Assembly: GCA_964392965.1 (NCBI GenBank)
Contig: CAYMSA010000002.1
Coordinates: forward strand, 1 to 56,210
Length of the DNA: 56,210 bases
Direction of reading: 5' to 3'
Source of the DNA: CAYMSA01 sp964392965
Lineage (GTDB): Bacteria > Actinomycetota > Coriobacteriia > Anaerosomatales > Anaerosomataceae
A program made the translations under genes and the position numbers. Below are positions 23,124 to 31,501 of the stretch, piece by piece. The notes beneath the pieces were generated by a model. It worked only from the letters and a program-made list of their open reading frames with translations. It made no database searches and had not been told where the DNA came from. Every line of letters starts with the position of its first letter. Position 1 is the first letter of the stretch.

Positions 23124-24017
23124 ATGCACCGCACCATCTCCCTCATCACCTCACCAGAAGCGCGCGAACGGCTCGCCCGCGTGCGCATCCTCTACACGGA
23201 CATCGACGGCACACTTGTTTCGAGCACCGGCAGCGTCCTCACGTCGGCCGATGGCACGCCGTCCACGGCGCTCGCCACGGCGATCGTGCGCGTGGCCGAG
23301 GCGGGGCTCGCGGTCGTGCCCGTCTCGGGGCGCACGCTTCTGCAGCTCCGCGAGGTCACCCAGCTCCTCGGCTGGCACGGGTACATCGCCGAGGCGGGCG
23401 GCATCATCGTCCACGGCCTCGGTATGTCGGCGGATGTGCGCATCGAGACCGGCGACTGGACGTCGGCCACGATTCCCGCGGGCGTCACGCCGTTCGAGGC
23501 GATCAACGAAGTCGGCGCCGTCGAAGCGCTCATGGAGGCATTCCCTGGGCGTATCGAACCGTATACCTCGTGGAAGGTGGACCGCTACGTGACTTTGCTC
23601 CTGCGCGGCTGCCTGGACCACGATGAGGCCCAGGAGGTCCTCGACCGGCTCCCCCTCCCGATCGATCTCGTGGATAACGGACTCGTGCGCAACCCCGGTA
23701 CGCTCACGTGCGAAGACCGCAAGCCGCACGCGTACCACGTCGTGCCGCGCGGCGTGTCCAAGGCCCGTGCGATCGAGGACGACCTCGCGTGGCGCGGGCT
23801 CACGCGCGACCAGGCGGCGGCCATCGGTGACTCGGTGGCCGACCTCGGCATGGCGGACTCCGTGGGCATGATGGTGCTCGTAGGCAACGCGTTCGAAAGC
23901 GCAGGCGTCACTTCGGCGCTGGAAACGATAGCGCGCGAGAACGTCTGGCGGACCGCCGCCGAGCGCTGCGAGGGGTGGTCCGAGTTCGCCGAGGCATGGG
24001 TGGGTGCACGGGAATGA
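23124..24017 (+). CDS. HAD-superfamily phosphatase (Cof/MPGP-like)
   Basis: A 297-residue cytoplasmic hydrolase. Motif I is YTDIDGTLVS (nucleophile Asp of DIDGT), motif II is VPVSGRT, and the C-terminal motif IV is AIGDSVADLGMADSVG. A long cap domain sits between II and III, as in sugar-phosphate phosphatases of the Cof/mannosyl-3-phosphoglycerate phosphatase group. The substrate is probably a sugar or polyol phosphate, but it cannot be named. ATG 23124 has GAAAGGA upstream. It is divergent from the PadR operon. Confidence 0.85.
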   Translation: MHRTISLITSPEARERLARVRILYTDIDGTLVSSTGSVLTSADGTPSTALATAIVRVAEAGLAVVPVSGRTLLQLREVTQLLGWHGYIAEAGGIIVHGLGMSADVRIETGDWTSATIPAGVTPFEAINEVGAVEALMEAFPGRIEPYTSWKVDRYVTLLLRGCLDHDEAQEVLDRLPLPIDLVDNGLVRNPGTLTCEDRKPHAYHVVPRGVSKARAIEDDLAWRGLTRDQAAAIGDSVADLGMADSVGMMVLVGNAFESAGVTSALETIARENVWRTAAERCEGWSEFAEAWVGARE

Positions 24018-24071
24018 GAGAGTGCTCCTGCTGACGCAGCCGGATCGCACCGGCCTCACCACCTCCGTCGC

Positions 24072-24100
24072 TTGCCCTGCCCGCCCCGCGGTCATACAAT
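24072..24100 (+). promoter_or_regulatory. Candidate promoter of the magnesium operon
   Basis: TTGCCC (24072-24077) and TACAAT (24095-24100) are separated by 17 bases, close to sigma-70 consensus. Transcription would begin near 24107, where a small hairpin GCACCGG/CCGGTGC (24107-24126) precedes the M-box. Confidence 0.6.
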
Positions 24101-24147
24101 GCAAGCGCACCGGTCTCATCCGGTGCGTTGACAATGACAAGGACGCT

Positions 24148-24345
24148 CCGTCCGTTAAGGTGCGGCTCCTGTTCGAACACAGGCCACTGCCCGGAAATGT
24201 CGAGAGACGCCAATGGGTAGAACAGCCCTCGCCGGCTTAAGGCGACGGCTAAGGTGGCTGGAGTACCGATGAACCATCCGTCGGCGGTCTCCTACGTCGG
24301 TCAGTGCCAAAACCTCAGACGAGGGAAGGGGCTGGACGCGTGTGT
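24148..24345 (+). ncRNA. M-box magnesium riboswitch (ykoK leader)
   Basis: The leader upstream of mgtE carries the M-box core almost letter for letter: TTAAGGTGCGGCTCCTG, then ACACAGGCCACTGCCC, GTCGAGAGACGCCAATGGGT and CAGTGCCAAAACCTCAGACG. These positions form the three packed helices that bind Mg2+. High Mg2+ should fold the aptamer and shut the operon. Magnesium transporter genes follow directly, which supports the call. Aptamer ends are approximate. Confidence 0.93.
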
Positions 24346-24383
24346 GCCACTTGTGGCCCGCGCGGTTCTGCATGTACCTCCCC

Positions 24384-24413
24384 AAGCCCTCGTCAGATCC
24401 ACGGCGGGGGCTT
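24384..24413 (+). terminator. Candidate expression-platform hairpin of the M-box
   Basis: AAGCCC (24384-24389) can pair with GGGCTT (24408-24413) just after the aptamer. A second, stronger hairpin GGTCCCGG/CCGGGACC lies at 24474-24508. Neither has a good T run, so I cannot tell which one decides expression. Confidence 0.5.
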
Positions 24414-24556
24414 CGTCGTTGTCATGACCTGTGACCGAGAGAAATGGACCCTGGTGACTCCATCAAGTCCCTAGGTCCCGGCTCCGCGCTCCGGCGGGGA
24501 CCGGGACCCCCGCAACGAGCAACCTCACCGGCGTCACGCCGGGAGGGAGGAGCCAT

Positions 24557-26577
24557 ATGTACTACCTGACCCAGATGCTGGGCAAACCGGTGCGCGACGC
24601 GACCGGTGAGACCATCGGCCAGATCAGCGACGTGGCGATCGCGACGGGCGAGGTGTTCCCCCGCGTCACCTCACTCGCGTTCACCGGCCCCGGCAAGACC
24701 CCGTTCATGCTTTCGTGGCGCAAGTTCGTCGGCTCGCTCGAAGACGACTACGTCGAGCTGAACGTTCCGCGTCCCGAACTCCGCTTCAGCTACCTGCAGC
24801 CGGATGAGATCCTCCTCGCCCGAGACCTGCTCAACAAGCAGATCGTCGACACGCAGGGCATGAAGATCGTCCGTGTAAACGACCTCAAGCTCTCCGAGTC
24901 CGCCAACCAGCTGCGTCTTCTGGGCGCCGAGGTGGGCGTGCGCGGCATCCTCCGCGGTATCAGCCCGGCGCTCGAGCGCGTCGCCAGGACCGTCGCCCGT
25001 CTCGTCGGCAGGGACCTCCCCGAGAACCTCATCGCGTGGAACTACATGGACCTGCTCGACCGCGACCTCTCGCATGTGCGCCTCTCGGTCACCCACAAGC
25101 GTCTCCACGAACTCCACCCGGCCGATGTGGCCGACGTGCTCGAGCAGCTCGGCCCCACGCAGCGCGCCCGCGTCTTCGAGCATCTCGACAACGCGCAGGC
25201 CGCGCTCACCGTCGCCGCCCTTGAAGACGAGTACCAGGCCGACGTCATCGACGACCTCGGCAGCCAGCGGGCGTCGGACATCCTCGAGATGATGGATCCC
25301 GACGATGCGGCGGACATCATCGGCGACCTCCCCTACGACAAGGCGGAGACCCTCCTGCGCCTGATGGGTGTACAGGAGGCACGCACCGTCCGCTCGCTCC
25401 TCGGCTATCGCGAGAAGACTGCTGGCGGCATCATGACTCCGGAGGTCACGACCGTCACCGACGACATGACCGTGCAGCAGGTCATCGACTACCTGCGCAC
25501 CGAGGCCGCCGAGCATGAAACGATCTACTACCTGTATGTGGTCGAGCGCGACCGCCACCTCGTGGGCGTGCTCTCGATCCGCGAGCTCGTCATCCACGAC
25601 CCCGACACGCCCATCATGGACTTCATCCACCGGGAGCTCCTGACCGTCAGTCCCGATGAGGACCAGGAGATCGTGGCCGAGATGATCAGCAAGTACGACC
25701 TCCTCGCCCTGCCGGTGGTGGACGAGACCGGCAAGTTGCTCGGCATCGTCACCGTCGACGACGCGCTGGAAGTCCTCGAGGAGGAGTCAGCCGAGGATCT
25801 CGCCATCGCCACCGGCTCCGCCGCTGACAGCGGCACGTTCGTGAGCCTGTGGAGCCTGCTGGCGCGGCGGGGCATCTGGGTCGTCATCTGGTTCATCGCG
25901 CTCGCCGTGGTCATGGAGGTCTACTATCGCGTTCACGACGGAAACCTCGCCGACATCTTCGCTCCCGGACTCGACCAGACCACTCCCGGGGCGCTCTTCG
26001 CCGTCTATGCCGCATTCCTGCTGCCGGTCGTGCTGCGTGTCATCGAGGAGACCTCGGCGCGCTCCGTCGCGGAGATCATCGAGGGCGCCGACCCGGCCGA
26101 CCGACCCTCCCTCGGACACCGCCTGCTGCGCGAAAGCGGCCTCGGGATCATCCTCGGTGTGTTCACGGGCATCGTCGCTCTCATCGCACTCGGCATCGGA
26201 CGAGCACCGCTGCTGCAAACGGCGGCACCCTTCGCGGTGGCCATCGCCGTCTCCGTCGCGGTCGCCGTCCTCGNNNNNNNNNNNNNNNNNNNNNNNNNNN
26301 NNNNNNNNNNNNNNNNNNNNNNNNNNNNNNNNNNNNNNNNNNNNNNNNNNNNNNNNNNNNNNNNNNNNNNNNNACGGCGGCACCCTTCGCGGTGGCCATC
26401 GCCGTCTCCGTCGCGGTCGCCGTCCTCGTAAGCGTGACACTCGGCGAGGTCGCCGTGCGGCGCAGCGCGAAGGGCAGGCGGGTCTCGGGCGCCGCCCTCA
26501 CGACCGTCGCGATGGTGCTCGGCACCGTGATCTGCATCGGCCTTGCATACTGGGCTGGGACGCTTACGACTGTGTGA
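24557..26577 (+). CDS. mgtE: MgtE-like magnesium transporter with divergent membrane domain (gap inside)
   Basis: In order: a PRC-barrel-like N-terminus (MLGKPVRDATGETIG), an MgtE_N helical repeat (LHPADVADVLEQLGP, MDPDDAADIIGDLP), a CBS pair (YREKTAGGIMTPEVTTV; LLALPVVDETGKLLGIVTVDD) and a C-terminal membrane domain of about five segments. In standard MgtE the cytoplasmic parts sense Mg2+ and gate the pore. The membrane part here lacks the usual Gly-Asn-rich MgtE pore motifs that I can recall and looks diverged. ATG 24557 follows GGAGGAG. The N run at 26274 lies within the gene, but collapsing the duplicated 55-bp flanks restores one frame, about 621 residues long. Confidence 0.85.
26219..26273 (+). 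repeat. 55-bp sequence left of the mgtE gap, identical to the right flank
   Basis: Identical base for base to 26374-26428. It starts ACGGCGGCACCC and ends GTCGCCGTCCTCG. It is best read as the same genomic segment present at the ends of two contigs. Confidence 0.95.
26274..26373. other. Assembly gap (100 N), probably spurious
   Basis: The gap lies between two identical 55-bp copies. Deleting the N run and one copy removes 155 bases and brings the two mgtE frames into register. Confidence 0.93.
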
Positions 26578-26582
26578 GAACC

Positions 26583-27830
26583 ATGACGACATCGACCACC
26601 ACCCGCCGACTCTCGTTGATCGCCGTTCTCGCGGCGATCGGCCCCGGCCTTCTCTCGGCCTCTGCGGGCAACGACGCGGGTGGCGTATCGACCTACTCGG
26701 TCGCTGGCGCCGAGTTCGGCTACGGCATGCTGTGGCTGATGCCGATCATGTTCGTCTCGCTCGCGGTGGTGCAAGGCATGGCGGTCCGGATGGGCGCCGT
26801 CACCGGCAAGGGCTTCGCTGCGCTCATCCGCGAGCGCTTCGGCATCCGACCCTCGTTCTTCGCCATGTTCGCGCTCGTCTCTTCCAACGCCGCGACCTCG
26901 GTCTCCGAGTTTGCCGGCATCGCCTCGGCGATGGAGATCCTCGGGGTCTCGCGGTACATCGCCGTGCCGGTCGCCGCCTTCGTCGTCTGGCTGCTCGTGG
27001 TCGGGGGTTCGTACCGGCGCGTCGAGAAGGTGCTGCTGGCGCTCTCGGCGGTCTTCCTCTCCTACGTGGTCTCGGCATTCCTCGTCGGCCCCGACTGGGG
27101 CGAGGTGGTTCGCGCGACCGTCATGCCCAGGGCGACGTTCTCGACCGGCTTCATCACGCTCGCGATCGCGATGGTGGGGACGACCATCGCGCCGTGGATG
27201 CAGTTCTTCGTGCAGTCGAACGTCGTCGACAAGGGGGTGACCGCCGAGGACCTGCGGCTCCAGCGCATCGACGTCATCGCCGGAACCATCGCCGCGGGAT
27301 TCATCGCGTGGTGCATCGTGCTCACCACCGGCACTGTGTTGCACGCGCAGGGCGTGACCATCACCACCGCGGCCGACGCGGCTGCGGCACTCGCACCGGT
27401 GGCGGGCCCCTACGCCGAGCAGCTGTTCGCGTTCGGGCTCCTCGGCGCGTCTCTTCTCGCCGCCTGCGTGCTGCCGCTCACTGCGTCATACGCAGTCTGC
27501 GAAGCGTTCGGCTTCGAGCGTGGACTCGACCGCTCCTGGTCCGAGGCGCCCGTCTTCAACGGCATATACACGTTCGTCATCGTCTTCGGTGCGGCGTTCA
27601 TCCTCATCCCGGGGCTGGATCTCGTGTCGATCATGGTCCTCTCGCAGGTCATCGGAGGCATTCTGCTGCCCTTCCTGCTCGTGTTCATGATGATCATCGT
27701 CAACGACAAGCGGATCATGGGTCGTCACGTGAACGGACGAGGCGCCAACATCCTCGGCTGGGGCACGATCGTCGTGGCGATCGCCCTCACGGTCGCGCTG
27801 CTCGTGATGACGGCTCTGGGAGTCGCATGA
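26583..27830 (+). CDS. NRAMP-related (NRMT-type) magnesium transporter
   Basis: A 415-residue protein with about 11 membrane segments in the NRAMP fold. Classical metal NRAMPs have DPGN in segment 1 and an MPH motif in segment 6. Here segment 1 reads LLSASAGNDAGG and segment 6 reads MVGTTIAPWMQFF, so the Asp-Asn-Met transition-metal site is not kept. This matches the NRAMP-related magnesium transporters, one of which was characterised from Eggerthella lenta. The M-box ahead of the operon supports Mg2+ as substrate. ATG 26583 is five bases after the mgtE stop. The next gene overlaps by ATGA. Confidence 0.87.
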   Translation: MTTSTTTRRLSLIAVLAAIGPGLLSASAGNDAGGVSTYSVAGAEFGYGMLWLMPIMFVSLAVVQGMAVRMGAVTGKGFAALIRERFGIRPSFFAMFALVSSNAATSVSEFAGIASAMEILGVSRYIAVPVAAFVVWLLVVGGSYRRVEKVLLALSAVFLSYVVSAFLVGPDWGEVVRATVMPRATFSTGFITLAIAMVGTTIAPWMQFFVQSNVVDKGVTAEDLRLQRIDVIAGTIAAGFIAWCIVLTTGTVLHAQGVTITTAADAAAALAPVAGPYAEQLFAFGLLGASLLAACVLPLTASYAVCEAFGFERGLDRSWSEAPVFNGIYTFVIVFGAAFILIPGLDLVSIMVLSQVIGGILLPFLLVFMMIIVNDKRIMGRHVNGRGANILGWGTIVVAIALTVALLVMTALGVA

Positions 27831-28465
27831 ACGGAGACGATGAGACCATCCGGCCAGATGAGGCGCCCGCCGCCGATTCCGTCGCGGCGAACGCCCTTGC
27901 GGTCGAGAAGGCCGATCTTCGCCGGCGTATCCGCGCGGCCCGGCGCGCGATTACGCCTGCCGAACGACACCGCGCATCGGAAGCCATCGCCCAATCGGTG
28001 CTCGCGCTGCCCGAGCTGGAGGGCATCCGCTCCGCACTCGTGTACGGCGCCTCGCCCGAGGAGGTCGACCCCGCTCCCGTCGCGGCCGCCCTCGCTGCTC
28101 GCGGTGTCCGTCTCGCCTACCCGCGCGTCTTGGGGCCGAGAACGCTCTCGCTTCACTGGGTCGACGACGGGGAACGCCTGGTTCGTGGCGCATTCGGACT
28201 GCGCGAGCCGGAAGCGACCGAGTCCCTGGCCGCACTCGGCGACCTCGACGTGATCATCGCACCGGGCGTGGCCTTCGATGCCGCGTGCAATCGCCTCGGC
28301 TATGGCGGCGGCTACTACGATGCGCTCCTCGCCGGAGCGCCACCGTCACTTCCCACGGTGGGGATCGCCTTCGACGTGCAGATCGTTGAGGAGGTGCCAC
28401 GGGCCGAGTGCGACCGTCCGCTCGATGTCGTGGTGTCCCCAACGCTCGTGATACGTCGATGCTGA
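27827..28465 (+). CDS. 5-formyltetrahydrofolate cyclo-ligase family protein
   Basis: A 212-residue enzyme that turns 5-formyl-THF into 5,10-methenyl-THF using ATP. It shows KADLRRRIRAARRAI at the N-terminus, the substrate loop region and the family signature RLGYGGGYYDALLA near 155-168. It shares ATGA with the upstream transporter stop and so belongs to the magnesium operon. The enzyme uses Mg-ATP, but the reason for the pairing is unknown. A poorly conserved, acidic 25-residue N-terminus precedes the conserved part. Confidence 0.93.
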   Translation: MNGDDETIRPDEAPAADSVAANALAVEKADLRRRIRAARRAITPAERHRASEAIAQSVLALPELEGIRSALVYGASPEEVDPAPVAAALAARGVRLAYPRVLGPRTLSLHWVDDGERLVRGAFGLREPEATESLAALGDLDVIIAPGVAFDAACNRLGYGGGYYDALLAGAPPSLPTVGIAFDVQIVEEVPRAECDRPLDVVVSPTLVIRRC

Positions 28466-28549
28466 CGAAGGATGGGGTTTCTCCGCCCGCCCCGGTCCTC
28501 CAGCAACCGCGCGTGCCTGGCGACCGTCTCCGGACAACGCCTGTGCCTG

Positions 28550-29182
28550 CTACTCTCGCCTGCCCCGGCAGAGCGCAGGAACCCGACGCGGCAGCGGGAT
28601 GAGCAGCGACGCGAGAATCGCCTCGAGGTTCTCCTGCCACGACACGACGCTCCGTAGATCCACGGTCATCAGTGGGACCTCAGGGTGCGGGCGCACCACC
28701 GTGAACCCGTACCTCTCGAGAAACCGCGAGCCGACCACCGGCTGGTCGCTGATGTCGCCCTGGCGGGTCGTGGCATACGCCTGCACGCAGCGCTCACCCC
28801 GTGCTGCCAGGTCGCGCATGGCCTCTCGCAGAAGGACACCGCCGACTCCGTGCTGTCGCGCCTCGGGCACCATGTGCAGACAGGTGATGAGCACCGCGTC
28901 AGACAGCGGCGGACCGGAGGGAAGGAAGCGTGCCTGCGGAACGTACACTGGCGGCGCGTACTTGATGAAGCCGAGCACCTGGCCGTCCTGCACGGCGACT
29001 CGGCCGCACTCTCCCCAGTTCGCCGCGACATCGCGGATCCAATCGCGGGCGGCGTCAGCGTCGTCTGCCGCTCCGCACGCAAGGGGCAGCTGCTGACGAC
29101 ACTCCCAGAAGCTGCACGATGCGCACCTCTCCGGCAGTGACGTCACATCGGTGACACTCAGTCCGATGAACTCGCGGGGCAC
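28550..29182 (-). CDS. GNAT-family acetyltransferase with Cys-rich N-terminus
   Basis: A 210-residue protein. The N-terminus has CASCSFWEC (Cys20, 23, 28), a motif kept in a family of actinobacterial GNAT-like proteins of unknown substrate. The acetyl-CoA loop is MVPEARQHGVGGVLLREAM, followed by FLERYGFTVVRPHPEVPLM. It ends convergent with the folate enzyme gene, 84 bases away. The substrate is unknown. Confidence 0.82.
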   Translation of the reverse strand: MPREFIGLSVTDVTSLPERCASCSFWECRQQLPLACGAADDADAARDWIRDVAANWGECGRVAVQDGQVLGFIKYAPPVYVPQARFLPSGPPLSDAVLITCLHMVPEARQHGVGGVLLREAMRDLAARGERCVQAYATTRQGDISDQPVVGSRFLERYGFTVVRPHPEVPLMTVDLRSVVSWQENLEAILASLLIPLPRRVPALCRGRRE

Positions 29183-29227
29183 AGCACTCCTCGTATCGCA
29201 GTCTGCATAACACCGGCATACCCGGCG

Positions 29228-29917
29228 CTACTTGTCGTCTCCCATGAGGGACTTCGCCTTGTTGACGGCCTTGCGACCGATGCCGCTCTTGAACGAGCGG
29301 CCCACCGCTCCGGCAACCGCAGTCCCCACCTGACCGAGGCCGTCGGCCACCTGCCCGGTCCGGTTCTTGACCGCCGTGTAGCCGGTCGCCGCTGCCTTCG
29401 CGGCACCGCCACTCTTCTCCGCATCCTTATACTCCGGTAGCAGGATGACCGCCTCGCCGTCGAACCCTTTCACTACATCGGCATCGACCTCCAGCCGGCC
29501 CGCTGCCACATCGCCGAGCACACCCGTGGAGACGGTGAGCTTCAGTACCGCCCCCGTGGAAGTGGAGTAGAGCACGTCTTTCACGCTCCCCACATCCTCG
29601 CCTGAGCGTGCGCGCACGGGCATGCCCCGCCAGATGACCGTGTCGTCCCAGGAGAAGCCAAGCTCCTTCTCGGTCTGACGCTGTTCCGGCAGCTGCTCCC
29701 CATCCACGAGGATTCCCTGCTCTTTCACCAGACTGAACCCATCGAGCGGCACATAGCGTGGACGGAGCGTGATGAGGTCGCCGAGCATCTGACGCTCAAC
29801 CTCGATGCCCACCACTCTCGGCTCGGACGGGTGGAAGAGCACGGCGCTGACCGCGCCGCGATAGCGGTTCTTGGAGTCGAACACGGGGAGGCCCCGGACG
29901 GTGCTCATGCGCGGCAT
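29228..29917 (-). CDS. PRC-barrel domain protein
   Basis: A 229-residue protein with two PRC-barrel units: residues about 1-85 (RGLPVFDSKNRYRGAVSAV) and about 95-165 (WRGMPVRARSGEDVGSVKDVL). A C-terminal Ala/Gly/Lys-rich tail (GLGQVGTAVAGAVGRSFKSG) is probably flexible or membrane-touching. PRC barrels are small binding modules found in ribosome-maturation and photosynthetic proteins; the role here is unknown. ATG 29917 has AAGAAGGG upstream. It lies downstream of a YtxH-like gene on the same strand. Confidence 0.82.
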   Translation of the reverse strand: MPRMSTVRGLPVFDSKNRYRGAVSAVLFHPSEPRVVGIEVERQMLGDLITLRPRYVPLDGFSLVKEQGILVDGEQLPEQRQTEKELGFSWDDTVIWRGMPVRARSGEDVGSVKDVLYSTSTGAVLKLTVSTGVLGDVAAGRLEVDADVVKGFDGEAVILLPEYKDAEKSGGAAKAAATGYTAVKNRTGQVADGLGQVGTAVAGAVGRSFKSGIGRKAVNKAKSLMGDDK

Positions 29918-30007
29918 GGGCGACCCTTCTTTCGGTGCAGACGCATGGAGGCCGACCACGAGTGGCCGGCCTCCATTCTACAGTCTGCCGAAGAGACAGT
30001 GGCGAGA

Positions 30008-30460
30008 CTATGCGCCCGCGATGGGATCGGCAGGCGCATCACCTTCGGCAGGAGCGGTCTTCTCAGAAAGACGATCGAGTGCGCCCATCGCCTTGGCCTC
30101 GGCGGTCTCGACACCGCTCAGAACCGTGGCGCCGACCTTCTCGACTGCCTCCCTGGCCGCAGGAGCGACTTCATGCACCTTGCTCTTGGCCTGCGCGGTC
30201 GCCTCGTCGACCTGTTCCTTGAGGCGCTCGCGAGCAGCGTCGATCTTGGCGCGCAGCTCCTCTGACTCGTCGGAGACCTTGGCGCGGCTCGTCTCGTAGA
30301 ACTCACGGCCCTCGCCCATCAGCTCATCCGCTTTGGCAGCGATCAGCTCTCGATTCTCTCTTCCCGAGCGGGGCGAGAACAGGAGCCCGAGGACCGCGCC
30401 CAGGACGCCACCCACGAGGAACGCGACGAACGCGCCTTCGCCTCTGCGATAGTCATACAT
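30008..30460 (-). CDS. YtxH-like envelope protein
   Basis: A 150-residue protein. One membrane segment (FVAFLVGGVLGAVLGLLFSP) is followed by RSGRENRELI and a long charged coiled coil (ELRAKIDAARERLKEQVDEA). This is the YtxH/gas-vesicle-protein-like layout, linked in other bacteria to general stress. ATG 30460 has GGAGG upstream; the longer frame to 30529 is not supported. It sits between ddl and the PRC-barrel gene, all on the same strand. Confidence 0.82.
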   Translation of the reverse strand: MYDYRRGEGAFVAFLVGGVLGAVLGLLFSPRSGRENRELIAAKADELMGEGREFYETSRAKVSDESEELRAKIDAARERLKEQVDEATAQAKSKVHEVAPAAREAVEKVGATVLSGVETAEAKAMGALDRLSEKTAPAEGDAPADPIAGA

Positions 30461-30541
30461 CGGTGTGCACCTCCGAATCATCCGCTTACAGGCCGAATAA
30501 CCGCGACCGGATTCCCCACCACGGTACACCCTATGTACCCA

Positions 30542-31501
30542 TCAGGCTCCGGCCTCTAGTGCAGAGCGTACCAGATGCGCCACAAGCTCCGGGAAATCTA
30601 TGCCAGCTGACGCTGCTGCCATCGGCAGGAGCGAGGTAGCGGTCATACCGGGCGATGTGTTCACTTCGAGGACGTACGGCACCCCGTCGGTGCCCACCAT
30701 CATGTCGACGCGACTCACGTGCCGACAGTCGAGCAATGTGAAGACGCGACTCGCGATCGAGGTGACCTCGGCCATCGTGGCATCGTCGAGACGCGCCGGC
30801 ACGTAGTAGTCGGTCTCACCGGCGGTGTAACGGGCACTGAAGTCGAACAGCCCCTCCTTGGGCGAGATCTCGACGGGAGGGAGCACCCGCGGCCGGTCCG
30901 CGGTGCCCACGACCGAGACGGCGAGCTCGATGCCGTCGATCCACTTCTCGATGATCGCGGAATCACTGTAGTTGAGCGCCGTGAGAAGCGCGCTGGGGAG
31001 GTCATCGGCGGACTCGACCTTCGTGAGCCCCATCGCCGAGCCCTGCTTGGCCGGCTTGACTGCGACAGGGAACCCGCCGACGACGCCGGGCACACGGTCG
31101 AGCGCCGTTGCGGCACCCATCTGCTTGAACGCGTCGGCGGTGAACGTCACCCATGCCGGCGTCGGGATGCCTTCCCTCAGGCAGAGCCACTTCGTGACCG
31201 ATTTGTCCCACGCGAGTGTCGAGGCGACGACCCCTGGGCCCGTGTACGGTATGTCAAGGAACTCGAGCAGCTCCTGGATGGTGCCGTCCTCGCCGTACTT
31301 GCCGTGCAGTGCCACATAGACGGCGTCGGGGCGCTCGCTTCTCAGTGTGCCGACGAGGTGATCGGTCACGTCAAGCGGCAGGACACGATAACCCTTCTGC
31401 TCAAGCGCGTCGCACACGCGCTCACCGCTCATGATCGACACCTCGCGCTCCAGCGAGCGACCGCCCATGAGTACTGCGATCTTCTCTCTCACACAGATCA
31501 T
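30542..31501 (-). CDS. ddl: D-alanine--D-alanine ligase
   Basis: A 319-residue ATP-grasp enzyme that makes the D-Ala-D-Ala dipeptide for peptidoglycan. It has VLMGGRSLEREVS at the N-terminus, LHGKYGEDGTIQELLE, the ATP lid PVAVKPAKQGSAMGL and the Mg-binding end YVLEVNTSPGMTATSLLP. The ATG overlaps the aminotransferase stop (ATGA), so the two are coupled and lie under the same T-box. A GTG at 31492 is an alternative start. Confidence 0.94.
   Translation of the reverse strand: MICVREKIAVLMGGRSLEREVSIMSGERVCDALEQKGYRVLPLDVTDHLVGTLRSERPDAVYVALHGKYGEDGTIQELLEFLDIPYTGPGVVASTLAWDKSVTKWLCLREGIPTPAWVTFTADAFKQMGAATALDRVPGVVGGFPVAVKPAKQGSAMGLTKVESADDLPSALLTALNYSDSAIIEKWIDGIELAVSVVGTADRPRVLPPVEISPKEGLFDFSARYTAGETDYYVPARLDDATMAEVTSIASRVFTLLDCRHVSRVDMMVGTDGVPYVLEVNTSPGMTATSLLPMAAASAGIDFPELVAHLVRSALEAGA

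Noticed and set aside
26219..26428. A genuine 55-bp direct repeat in mgtE
   Set aside because: Identical copies sit exactly at both edges of a 100-N run, and merging restores the frame; an assembly overlap is simpler.
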